This document shows positions 26,139-38,800 of a stretch of 64,000 nt of DNA, in pieces. Under the pieces are notes generated by a model, which searched no databases, was not told where the DNA came from, and saw only the letters and a list, made by a program, of their open reading frames with translations. The first letter of the stretch is position 1. Every line of letters starts with the position of its first letter. Origin of the DNA: Sipunculus nudus (lineage: Eukaryota; Annelida; Sipuncula; Golfingiida; Sipunculidae); assembly GCA_026874595.1 (NCBI GenBank), contig CM049309.1, positions 6,658,576 to 6,722,575 of the forward strand. The letters are read 5' to 3'. The position numbers were made by a program, and so were the translations under genes.

Positions 26139-26785
26139 GTGTTTCACTGAACGGTAATACAATATATCTTGTAAATATGACCATGGCTGAGAGCGCCAAT
26201 GTATAATTACATAACTACATCAGCCTTCCGTTAATAGATCACATGTGACGATTGTGATGGAATGAAAACACGTGTTAATGTGTAAATGATTTTCTAATTT
26301 ATAGGTAAATTTATGGACATTTCTCACCGAAGCATGCGTGATTATTACAGATTCTGAAATCCAGCCGGTTGCCTTGGCAGATGACGTAAGAGTCACGTGG
26401 TAAGCACTCCCTCCCGCGAGACTGCTCCCCGCTCCCACAAGTTTTGCTGCACGTTGACCACTCTGTCCAATCACTCCATGTTCCTATAAGTAATATAAAC
26501 ATATTTAATATAAATAGTTATATATAGTTATTTTTCTCTGATTACTATCCTCTACCCAGTCATTTTTTTCAGGAACCCCCTCAACATACCACACCCCAAA
26601 CCTCCGGCCAAACTCCTGAGTTATCGCCTTGGTTGTCAGACCCTTCATCAAATGGTGCTATATCATAGCTGGTGTCTTTTTTGCTTTCTCTAAAACACTG
26701 GTTTGAATTGACACCTTTGCATATCATTCGGCTTCCATAATACTCAGTTTAGTGGCACGCTCAAACTTTTCAAAGTAAGAAAAAC

Positions 26786-26844
<59 letters not shown>

Positions 26845-29800
26845 ATTGATAAATGTTAACTTGTAAAAATGTTTTTCTTTAAAACTCTTACCTGGGCAGG
26901 GTCCTTCATTGCACTTTCGGAACTTAAGTGCTGGACCGGAGCAGACGACATTAGACGCAGCAGGCGTACACGACCGGCTATGTGACTGCTGACCCCCACC
27001 ACACGTCTTGTCACATGAACCCCAGGCACCCCACGATGAGTAAGTACCTGGATAGAAAATAGTGTAATAGTTATGTACGTCGAATAAGTAATAATGGTGA
27101 ACTTTGACTCATAATGTTATACTTATACATATCTGCTACATATTATGCTTGTTGCCACTTAGTCGGATTTCTGACTTGTACCAAGACTTTTAAAGCCCTT
27201 ATACAGAGTTTAATTTAGCAGAACATTTTATGATTTATATATACTTACCTTATGTTTTTCTTTGTCATATTCTGGTTTGCATATTGTTGTATATGTTTCA
27301 GTTATTATCCTAGAGTGTACAATTATCCTAGACTTCTATGTCGGTATTCGCGTACTATTCATGTTTCTATCTTCATGCTATATGTTCAGCTTAAAATTGC
27401 CTTTTATGTGTATATTAACAGGACCTTAGTGAATATCAGCATATTGTGCTGAATTGGCCATCCTGGTCAAACATCTTTGAAATAAATAAATAAATAAATA
27501 AATAATCACTGTGGGCATATTGCTCGTTCCAGCGTAGTTAACGTAGGTCCGGCAAATTGCGCTGCAATTTACTCCTTTACAAAAAAAAGTCATATTTTTC
27601 TTAATTTACGGGAAAATAGTGGAGTCCGTTTTTGTTCCAGGGTGGGTCAATTTTTCAGTATATGCAAATTCTAACCCCGACTATTAAATATTTTTATCCA
27701 GCTCGGTCACATCAAACTCCGTATAGTTGTTTGTTTTGGCGAGTTTGGTAACTCATCTGTTTATGCCGATCCAACAATCAAAAAGTAGGAAAAAGTATCC
27801 AAAGTTTACCATTCTTATTATTGATGTAATTTATTTGAAGAGTAAAATCTTACTCTCTGAATACGGGGGTGGGGTGGTGGTGATTTCATTGATCATCCTC
27901 TCTTGCTAAAAAGTGGGGGAGGGGAGACATCCCTGTAGGAATTATTGGAAATGAACCACTTTAGACCAACCTGACACAGATCGTTCAGCTCAAGACCTAA
28001 TCTGGGAGATTCCGAGCCGTTTCGTGACAACAGTCGAGTGGTACCACCCACAGTTAAAATATAGCATTCATGTGACATTTTAATAACTCAGTAATAACGA
28101 GGATAAAACTGTTTTTAAAAAATACACTTTTAGCTATTTTGTGTGGTATTTCAATTCATGCTACCTTAATATATACTTAAATGCATATTCGAATAGGGAA
28201 CAACACCAAGACGTTTTTATAGAATAATATCTTTTTTGAAAAAACAATGTTTGGAAACATATGAAAGCATGCTCCCAACCAAAATGTCACAAGTTCTTCT
28301 TCGTAACAGTGAGAAAATAACCAGAGGATTTTAGGGAAATATCATATAACTTACATCGTATCGTTTTTATCTATTTACTTTATTTTGCAGAAAATGTTAA
28401 TCACATGAATAACATATATAAATTTCATACCCAAACCTGTACTTGCGTGCTTGATGCACATGTGATGCACGTAGTTATGGAAGGGAGTTAGAGTGACATC
28501 TGGTTTGCAGCCAGGGAATTATCTTCAACGTGGTAGAGTTGATAAATTGGTAAAAAAAATAACTAGATTATTAAAGGGACATATTCAGGAGCAATATTAT
28601 GCCTATTCTTTCACACTATCAGTTCAATTTTGCTTTATTAAAACGTTCCAAGGCAAAACCACATCAGCACCCTGTCTCAGTTGCTCCCTTTGAGCTTTTT
28701 TACACCATGTTATGGTTATTGCATGTTAGTAAACACAGTCCACGTATGTCTGTTTACAATAACAAGGCCGCGTAACCGGAGGTCCAATTTTGCGCAGGCG
28801 CAACAGATCCCAAATAAAGAGTAGTCAAAACTAATCGTTACATTGACCTTCATGTCCTCTTGTATACATCTGCTGGATGGACATTAAGGTCCAAGGGAAG
28901 AATGTCGCAGCATATTGGTACGATAGTTCTACAGGCCTCAGCGTAAATGACATGGCGAGGACGGGTTGTGTATCTGGTCCCAGGTTTGAGTCAAGACAAC
29001 ATGCGAAATTTCAGCCAGCGGGAACATGCATTACATTTTTGAGACCAAGTCACTAGGGGCAACTCCTGATAGACAGGTGTTGTGGCCCAGGCGGTGCATG
29101 GAGTTACATGCACTATATTAATTTTGACGCCTGTGAACGCGCCCAGTCATATGTTTTTAACACTCCTGTACAGGAGTGGGTAAACGGTTTCAGGGCAATA
29201 TTTTGGCAGTTATCAATTTTTTTCGAAGAGAAGACGCTATTTTTTTGTGGTATTTCAACATGCCATTTGGGTGATTAGGCCCCTTTAAGTTTAGGAATAC
29301 CTTACCGGCGCATGGTTGTGTATTGCACTGTTCTGTGTCAATGTCGTCACCAGAACAGTCGTGATCAGATGTCTCAGGCGTACAGTCACGGTGTCGGGTA
29401 CGATGTCCCCCGCCGCATGACTTACTGCAGGCTGACCAGGGATCCCAGGCAGACCATGCACCTGTCAACATTGATAAAATGTACTGTAAATAATTTATTT
29501 CTACATTCAATTTAATACAAATATACTCTAAAAGTTAATATCAACATTGATAATAATATACTGTAAAAAATAATGTCAATATTGATAATAATATACTGTA
29601 AAAATTAATGTCAACATTGATAATAATATCCTGTAAACATTAATGCAAACATTGATAATACTATACAGTAAAAATAAATGTCAACATAGATAATAATATA
29701 CTCTAAAAATTAATGTCAATATTGATAATAATATACTGTAAAAATTAATGTCAATATTGATAATAATATCCTGTAAAAATTAATGTCAACATTGATAATA

Positions 29801-32800
29801 ATATACTGTAAAAATTAATGCAAACATGTGTGTGTGTGTGTGGGCGCTCTTAATGGTGTGTGTGATTGAGATTGTGTGTGTGTGTGATGGTGTGTGAATA
29901 CGAAAATACCATATGTGGCGTACTTAATGCCTGTAACGGCGTACTGTGTTCGTTTGTGTGTGTTTTGCTCTCGCGTAAAGAAGAATGTTAACATGTTGTG
30001 AAGCAAGCAGTATAAAAAATGTCATATATATGGCTTACCAATGCATGCCTGTGCATTACAATCCTGAAGCTGTCGCGTAACACCGGTACAGACGAAATTA
30101 GAGGCAGCTGGCGTACAGCTACGGGTACGTGACTGTTGTCCCCCGCCACACGACTTGTCACAGGTTGACCAGTCACCCCACTCAGCAAAGGTACCTGCAT
30201 TTAATAGATAAACCAAGTGCACGCATCGTTTCTCAATAACAAGGAAGTAGTGACAATCTAACGTTTGCAAGCAATTTGTTATTATTTATTTGTATTCCGA
30301 TAAAAGGGTATTAAGTCGTAATGAATGACTAATATTATATGTAAATAATTTTGTAGAATGAGAGTGCACATGCCGTCTTTAATGACAGTTGTGGGGGCGG
30401 GGTAGGGTGTGTGAAGATTATTGTCGAACGCGGAAGACTTCTTTGTATTTGAATGCTGTCATAAGTTGACGAGAGATAAATACATTTAAAAGACCAATAG
30501 CACAGTTAGTTACCATGTGCACGCATTCCACGTTTCCTGCATATATACGGGCTTCATTAGTATTCACACTTACGAATGATAGGGTATTTATTCTGTAAGG
30601 AAAATAGAAAAAACAGTGATGTAATGTAATATATGAATATTTATATTGTACTGCGTTATATTTTCAAGATTTCCGACGGAGTTAGCCAAGAAAACGCAAA
30701 GGAAATGCACCTAAAGGTTGGTACAAAAGTTGTCGGCTTCTCTATACAAGCGGTTCAACGTAGTACGGTGAGTTTACCTCACGCTCACGGGATGGTTGGA
30801 CAGACTCCGTAGGAATTCCATACAAATAGGTAATGAATCTATGCAAATTGACCTCTCCTCTGCAAAAGCAACTCGTTTTCGAGAATATATTCTCAGTTTC
30901 ATAAAATATACTTCCCGTCATACATCGCATTGTTTACAACCATGCCGGATTCCTATTGGCTGATACAACCTTGTGATACTAAGAGCACAGGCGCAGAAGG
31001 AGCAATATCTAATTTGATTTACAGTACGTACATATGAATTCGTTCATACTAATTATTCGGCAGTAATTTTGGTCAAAATGGCGTCAAAGCATATGTATTA
31101 ATGGTAATATGTAGGGGTTTTTATAATGTGTCTTTATGCTACACATGAAATATAGGCCAAAACGTATTAGAACTGTTCTGTCCAACCATTCGTGGGGTAA
31201 GCTTTCACCATTCTGCGTTCTTCCGCTTGATTTGACGATTCTACAAGGAATACTTTTGTACCTAATCATAAGGCAGAGTAAGTATGATTATAGATATGTA
31301 AAACACATTTGAGAGAAAGCCTCTCACCTGCGCATGGTTGTGTATTACACTGTTCTGTGTCCATGTCGTCACCAGGACAGTCGTGATCAGATGTCTCAGG
31401 CGTACAGTCACGGTGTCGGGTACGATGTCCCCCGCCGCATGACTTGCTACAGGCTGACCAGGGATCCCAGGCAGACCACGCACCTGTCAACATTGACAAG
31501 ATGTATTGTACATAATTACAGCCAACAATAACATAGATATCAGCACCTATTAATATTTGAAGATTTATCTTTTATATTTACCGAAGCGGCAAATTACGAA
31601 TCAATATGAAGAATCACAGAAGAGCATTTCTTACTGCATCCAAGGAAAACGGCTACAGTAAAAGAGCCTGCGTTATGTTCCCAAGTAATTCCAGAAACAA
31701 AAGTGTTGGATAGTTATGAAGCAAACGTTATTAAAATGCTACGATAACCCTTACCCACACATGCCTGTGTATTGCACTCTTTAGGTTGCATCGTGTCACC
31801 GGTACAGACGAAATTAGAGGCAGCTGGCGTACAGCTACGGCTACGTGTCTGTTGTCCTCCGCCACATGACTGGTCACAGATTGACCAGTCACTCCACTCA
31901 GTAAACGTACCTGTATAAATAAAATAATGCATTAAACATAGAACATCAAGGATTGTAAAGTTTATTTTAAAATTTAAACGAGACGTATCTGTAATAAGAA
32001 ATTTGATTGGAATTGTACACTCACTTGGGTCATCATGAGTTATATGAGATATGATTGCGCATGCGCCGACATCATTTTTTAAGACAGTGTTCTCGGCAAC
32101 AACAAAAAAACACAAAAGGCAGGGTGATGAATAGTAGAATGGGCATGTAATCCCTTGATGACTAAGGTGAAAGTGAAATTCTAATAAAACGTCTTACAGA
32201 TAAGTCATATTTAATTGTTTAAAGTTAAGTCTCACCAAGACACTTTTTTTCATTTAATTTGACCCAGGTGGATTGAATGTTGAATGAAAGTTCTCTGATG
32301 TTTCTTTACAAAATGTAGTATAATTATATCCCAATAAAAAAAGTGGTTTAAGTAAATTCAGACTTTGTGGCAAATCCTGCAAATCACTATATTTTTCATG
32401 ACCATTTGTGGATGCAAGTGCCGTATTGTTTTCTGGCACGGTACCTCAGTGATAACATAATAATATCCCCAGCTATCCTGATATAACTTTCTTTTGCTGG
32501 AAAGTCGTAGAGATTTTTTAAATGGCTGTGCAATCAATAGCCATGATACACGCTCTGTTGGGAGCAGTTCTATTCTTTCTAATCGAGCTGGGTGCACTTT
32601 ACCGCACCTCCTCAGCCAAAATGCTGCCCCCCAAACCTGTTGCTTTCCCGACAGTTCATTAGCCATACTGACCAGCAACATCGATCGTATGATTGAAAGA
32701 TTCAAGTATTCTCTTGCGGGGTTAAATGCTCTCGTGTTCCGGGGAAAATCCAAATATATTCTGTAAAATTTGAAACTGACACCTGGAAAACTTCACAAGT

Positions 32801-35800
32801 AAATGCAAAATAACGTTCGCGCTTGCGCACACATTTCTCATAGAAGTCCAGGTGTCCAGGTGAGATTCAAATGATAAATGGTGTATATATTTTTATTTTG
32901 CTTAACAGTGATGCTTTAATCGAAAAATCTGATTTTATGTCCATAAAACAAATATGTATATGTGTGAAAAAAAATTAATATATACCCAATATTTATTTCT
33001 TAACTTGATTTTATTTCCAAGATATTACACTCCTCAGCGGATTCTCCAATTATCGTTCGGCTCTGGACGTCAGAGGAGGTTTCCGATGATCCCTTTGCTG
33101 TTCATAAACAATTAGTACCACGTCTCTGTCAGTCCCCAAGGGAAAAAAAGCAGGATAACGCGTATGAATATACTCCAACACATTTCAACGTGTAAGGTAG
33201 TATATCGGTTTTTATACTGAATTAAGGATGTTATTCCAGAAACAAGGTATGTTAACAACTTCTGAGGCAAGCATTATTTAAAATGTCATCTATAACCCTT
33301 ACCGTCGCATGGCTGTGTATTACACTCTTGGGGTTGTATCGTGTCACCGGTACAGACGACATTTGAGGCAGCTGGCGTACAGCTACGGGTACGGGTTTGT
33401 TGTCCCCCGCCACATGACTTGTCACATGATGACCAGTCACCCCACTCAGTAAACGTACCTGTATATATATACGATTATTCACTAAACATGGATCATCAAG
33501 AATAGTATAGAAGATTGGAAAAATATATAATATAATTTATTCTGACTGCACACTATTGCTTTAATTGAGAATCGTGACTTAACTCCTGTAAAACAAAACT
33601 GTCCGTGTCATAAATATAACTCAATACAAAGTGAAAAATATTAAAACTTACCATAAAAAGATATCATTTTGATTGTCGTCCAATGTCCGACGAACTATTT
33701 TCCGACATTAATAATACTTACCTTTATATAATAATACATACATTCACTCCAGCAAACAATATATTTCGCCAGTGCCCTCACATTTACACACAGTTATTTT
33801 AGTTAAAATAATATGATTGATTGTATGCCCCGGGATCTAATTGAGAATAGTTATCACACCAAAATGGGCACAACCGATTATGGGGCATAAAAAGAAGTCT
33901 ATTAATAGAACAACAAACGATGACAGTTGTGATTCAGATTTGATAGTAACCATACACGGTCAGGAGACAATTGACCTATCAATGAAGTCTATGTGATCTT
34001 AATCGCATATTCATTCAATGAATAATCATGAGCAGAGCAGTTGCGAGCAACCAATCAAATAATCGTTGGCAAAGAAAACGGTCAACCACATGCGCGAAAT
34101 TTGCATAATTTGACAGACTCTCCCAAACAGAATAGGTGTAGTCTGCACCAATACCTGTGTCAGCATGTTTTCCTGGTTATTTTGTATACAAAGGAGAAAG
34201 TATATAAAGTTCTAGGCCAAACGTTGCGGGAGTCATTCCAATTTTATGCCCTGTAAGATATGGTCAAACAGTTCACAATGACTGCGATATATTCATCACT
34301 GGAGATGAGATATATGGCAATCCCAGCTAATGACGTCAGTCAATGCGACGTCATCCACCTTTGTGACGTCACGATTGGCTTGTAAACAGCTCGTACAACC
34401 ATGGGTTTGGAAGGCCTTCTGGATGGAAGCGTTTTAGGGGTTCATTTGCATAATAAGGTTTAAAGGGCGGAGCATAGGCCTCTGGTGGATAAGTCAATTG
34501 GTTAGTTAAAATCATGAAAGAATGATTTAAAATAATTATTGATAAAAAACAATTTGGAAAATCCAACCTTCGAAGGAATATGGAATGAAAGAAACAGAAT
34601 TAGAGAACTGGTAAGGAGGTGGATTTGCAGCATGACTATGAAGGAAAACATATAATAACACCAGATGCATATCTAAGAAAATTTCTGTATATATAGTTTG
34701 TGGTCTTACTCAGGTCCCCGAGAGGGCAAAAGCATCAAAAACATTTCCCCACTTTTTTTGTTTTTATTTTGTTGATGTTTCGGCTAGATCTCAAATATGG
34801 CTAATTTTTTTAATAGCATTGCGTTTGAACAAAATACATGTATCAGTTATTGTTGAGAGATTTACACCTGATATTTATTTTGAGCTTGACCTAATTTTCA
34901 CTATCACACACTTCACAGCTTGATTGTCTCTGTCGAAACGGGAATGAATGAGGAAAACCCATAACACAAAACAACATAATGGGAAGAATAGTAGAAGGGT
35001 ATTTTATACTGCTTCCTAGGAAAAGGTTTAGCAAAAGAGCCTGCGTTATGCCCTCATGTAAATCCAGAATAAAAGTACATAAACAACTTCTGAAGCAAGC
35101 ATTATTTGATATGTCATATATAACCCTTACCGTCGCACGGTTGTGTATTGCACTCTTGAGGTTGTATCGTGTCACCGGTACAGACGAAATTAGAGGCAGC
35201 TGGTGTACAGCTACGGGTACGTGTCTGTTGTCCTCCGCCACATGACTGGTCACAGGTTGACCAGTCACTCCACTCAGTAAACGTACCTGTATAAAAATTG
35301 TAATGCATAAACATGGAATTTCAATGATGATAATACAGAGTAATAAACGTAGACTGGCCCAGTCAATGAAATGGCTCTTAATTGTTGCCTCTGACAGAGA
35401 AATCAAACGTTCTCTAACTGTATCGCACTTAGTGTCGGTACTGCCACATCGCGGCAACTTATATAACTAATTATCACTTTCTGACACTTTTATTTCATCG
35501 ACTGGTAAACTGGTAAACTCAGCGCCACACATCACCGCCTCGCTGAACTAAGGATTTTCCCAGTGACGTTAGGGGTAATGATAGTGGTCTTTCCCGAAAT
35601 GTTTTTTTTTTTTTCAAAACCAAGTGAACATGGTTAATTCAGTAACCGCCTATTGTCGGCTTCAAGCAGGCTTTTTATATTCCCAATTCATCAGTCTTAA
35701 TATTTTTAGGTACTCGGCTATTTTGAGTACGGCAAGACTTTCAGCAATATATATAATCCTCAGCCTCATTGAGTCAGTGTGTCACCGTTTATCAGACCAT

Positions 35801-38800
35801 CGCTTTTCAAAGCAGGCCGGTTTAAAAATGTATCTCTAGCTCACCCAATCAGAGTGTCAAACTGTAATTCACGTACCGGCTTGATGAAACGATGACGACG
35901 ATCAGCGTATTGGCAACTTAACAGTGGCAGGACTTTCAAGTGTAATTTGAACGCGAACAAATACACAGTACAAAATCTATGCAACAGTGTCTACATACAC
36001 CTTCATTTGGCCAATGGACCGTAATGTTCGAACAGCAGAGATATATCATAGGACACGAAGGTCCATATATGGACTTTCTGAAAACATGATTGCATTGCGA
36101 ATGTTACCAAGAGGGTTGAGCTGTCTATTTGCCAATGGGACTGCTGTTAGCGTCCTCATAGCAACGATGCCATTCACAGGAGGCCTGACGGCCTGATATG
36201 CAAATGCGAAGGAATCGTCAGGAGCCTTGTGACGCCCTGTTATGCAAATATCAGGGATTCACCATACGGACTAAAATTTACAGGGCTTTAGTGATAAGAG
36301 CTAGTACTGAGTTACGTCTATCGGTACATGGAATCACGTTTTATTTTAAGTATTTTAGTAGTAAAAGTAGATAAACTAAAGCCAGGGCAGGGTTATAATA
36401 AACAGTGAATATAATTTTATCTCCTGTACAATGAGGTTTTCATTAAGAAGACCGACTTTACTCCTCTTGTACAATGCTATATGTGTTCGATAAATATATC
36501 ATGTCACAGTGATGAACGGCATGGCTAGCCGTAAAAAGGAATCATCATTTTGGTAATGGCTGCATATTCGACGACGTTATAATACTTTCGACTTTGATAT
36601 TACTTAACTTCTCTGGCCAGTATAGTATCCTATTTGTGCCAATACCGGCAGCAGATACAGGAAGCTCCGGATTAATCAGAGTCGAATTATAATTGCATGA
36701 TAGGCAGGTGTGAGGCCTAGGAAGGTGATTTGTTTAGAAGCCCTGTACTATACTCATGAGGTTTTGGTCATGTCATTATTCAGCAGTCTCAGATGATCGT
36801 ACCCTAAAATCACACTGTAGAGCCTAGTCTTCGACTTCAGGCTGAATTGTTTGACTTCCAGATCAAATTTAGACTACCGCTGGCAGCTCTTTTCTCCATT
36901 GTCGCTGCTTATTAGAATCCGGCCAACTCTAACCTTGCCATCTGTTATAACAGTTGCGCTGGTATGTATTTATGCTTTTTTTCTAGAGCAGCTTGACCGC
37001 TTGTTTTCTCTTCGAGGTGGTTGTGCTTAGATGAAAATTCATCAGGAAAACCTAGACCTTCAAAGTAAACTAACAGGGTCCACAGGATACAGCAGTGTTG
37101 GTTAGATGATGCATGAGACATCTTCCAGTCGATGGTTATCAGGGACAGGGTTGTCGGGAAGAATCTGGAAATACTCCAAACTGCACTTGGAATATCTTTT
37201 TTCCCAGAATAGTGCTCCTCCTTTTGAAGACTTCCATGTTGAAGTGACAATCCTGGGAGTATTTCATTGCCTGCCAGGGACTTCCAAGAGCTTCCATACT
37301 GAACACTGTCCAAAGTCTTCTTGAAATCAATGAATTTTATATACATATAACTGCAATCAATTCCTGACATTGCTCTATGATGGTACTACACAAGTTCTAA
37401 TTCGTGGTAAACTCATCTTCGTTCCTTGCGGAAGCTATTAACTCCTTTGCTGGGGCTTCACATCTACCATCTTGTCAATCCATAAGAGGAGATTTTTGTT
37501 GGAATAGATAGGCGTGTTATAACTGTACAGTCGCTTTGGTCTCCTTCTTGGTAACCTCAGATGATTCCTTTACTCCATTCCTTTGGTATCGGTGCCAGCT
37601 CCTTTTTTTCTGACATAGGTTTGGTAGATGTTTAATTATGGCCCCGCTTGACAAGCGGTGCCCTATAGTGATCACCGTGTCAGTCCGTCCATCCGTCCAT
37701 CCTTCCTTCCGTATTTCCGTCCTTCCGTCCTCCTGTCAGTGACACTTTCTTTCGCGCGCGATAACTCAACAACAACATACTGCAGCTTTCCCAAATTCAC
37801 AGGGATGATTGGTACCTATAAGGGCTCCAGGCCTATCGAATTACATACATGTTGGAATTCCAATATGACAGCCACAGCCCAATCGCTGATTTTCTTTCGC
37901 ACACAATAACTCAACAACAACATACCGTAGCTTTCCCAAATTTGCAGAGATGATTGGTACCTATAAGGGCTCCAGACCTATCGAATTACAGACATGTCGG
38001 AATTCCAGTATGGCCGCCACAGCCCAATCCCTGATTTTCTTTCGCACGCAAAACTGAACAACAACATACTGTAGCTTTCCCAAATTCAAAGGGATAATTG
38101 GTACTTATAAGGGCTCCAGACCTATCGAATTACAGACATGTCAGAATTCCAATATGGCCGCCACAGCCCAATCGCTGATTTTTTTCGCACGCAATAACTC
38201 AACAACAACATATTGTAGCTTTCCCAAATTCACAGGGATGATTGGTACCTATGAGGGCTCCAGACCTATCGAAATACAGACATGTCGGAATTCCAGTATG
38301 GCCGCCACAGCCCAATCGCTGATTTTCTTTCGCACGCAATAACTAAACAACAACATCTGTAGCTTTTTAAAATTCAAAGGGATGATTGGTAACTATGAGG
38401 GCTCCAGACCTATCGAATTACAGACATGACGGAATTCCAATATGGCGGCCACAGCCCGATCGCTGATTTTCTTTCGCTCGCGATAACTCAACAATAACCC
38501 TAACGCAGCTTTCCCAAAGTCACAGGGATGATTGGTAACTATGAGGGCTTACCTGGACCGGTCAGCATGTGCAGTTTAAACTTCATGGGTCTTGCGGTAA
38601 CGATTTGTGTACTTTCCATGACGCACGATTGCTTCTTGAGTTGCCGCCATATAAATCGGGGAATATGCTAACGGTGCACTACCTTCCGTTTCCCAAGAGG
38701 ACCAATCATTACCTGTTTCTTTCAGTCATCTGAGCTCAAATCTGCTGTTGACAATAAGAGCTATGACAGCCTATTTGTTCCTTTAGAAAAAAAGTGTTTA

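Noticed and set aside
29521-29826. CRISPR-like array at the 35-bp repeats
   Set aside because: Units are contiguous with no unique spacers; plain tandem repeat.
31262-31483. Minus-strand frames reading RGLPGIPGQP and similar over TSP1 exons, which look collagen-like at a glance
   Set aside because: They are +1 shadows of the class 2 TSP1 exons and recur wherever those exons do.
37743-38555. CRISPR-like array
   Set aside because: Units of about 145 bases with no conserved-repeat/variable-spacer pattern, in an animal intron; it is a satellite.
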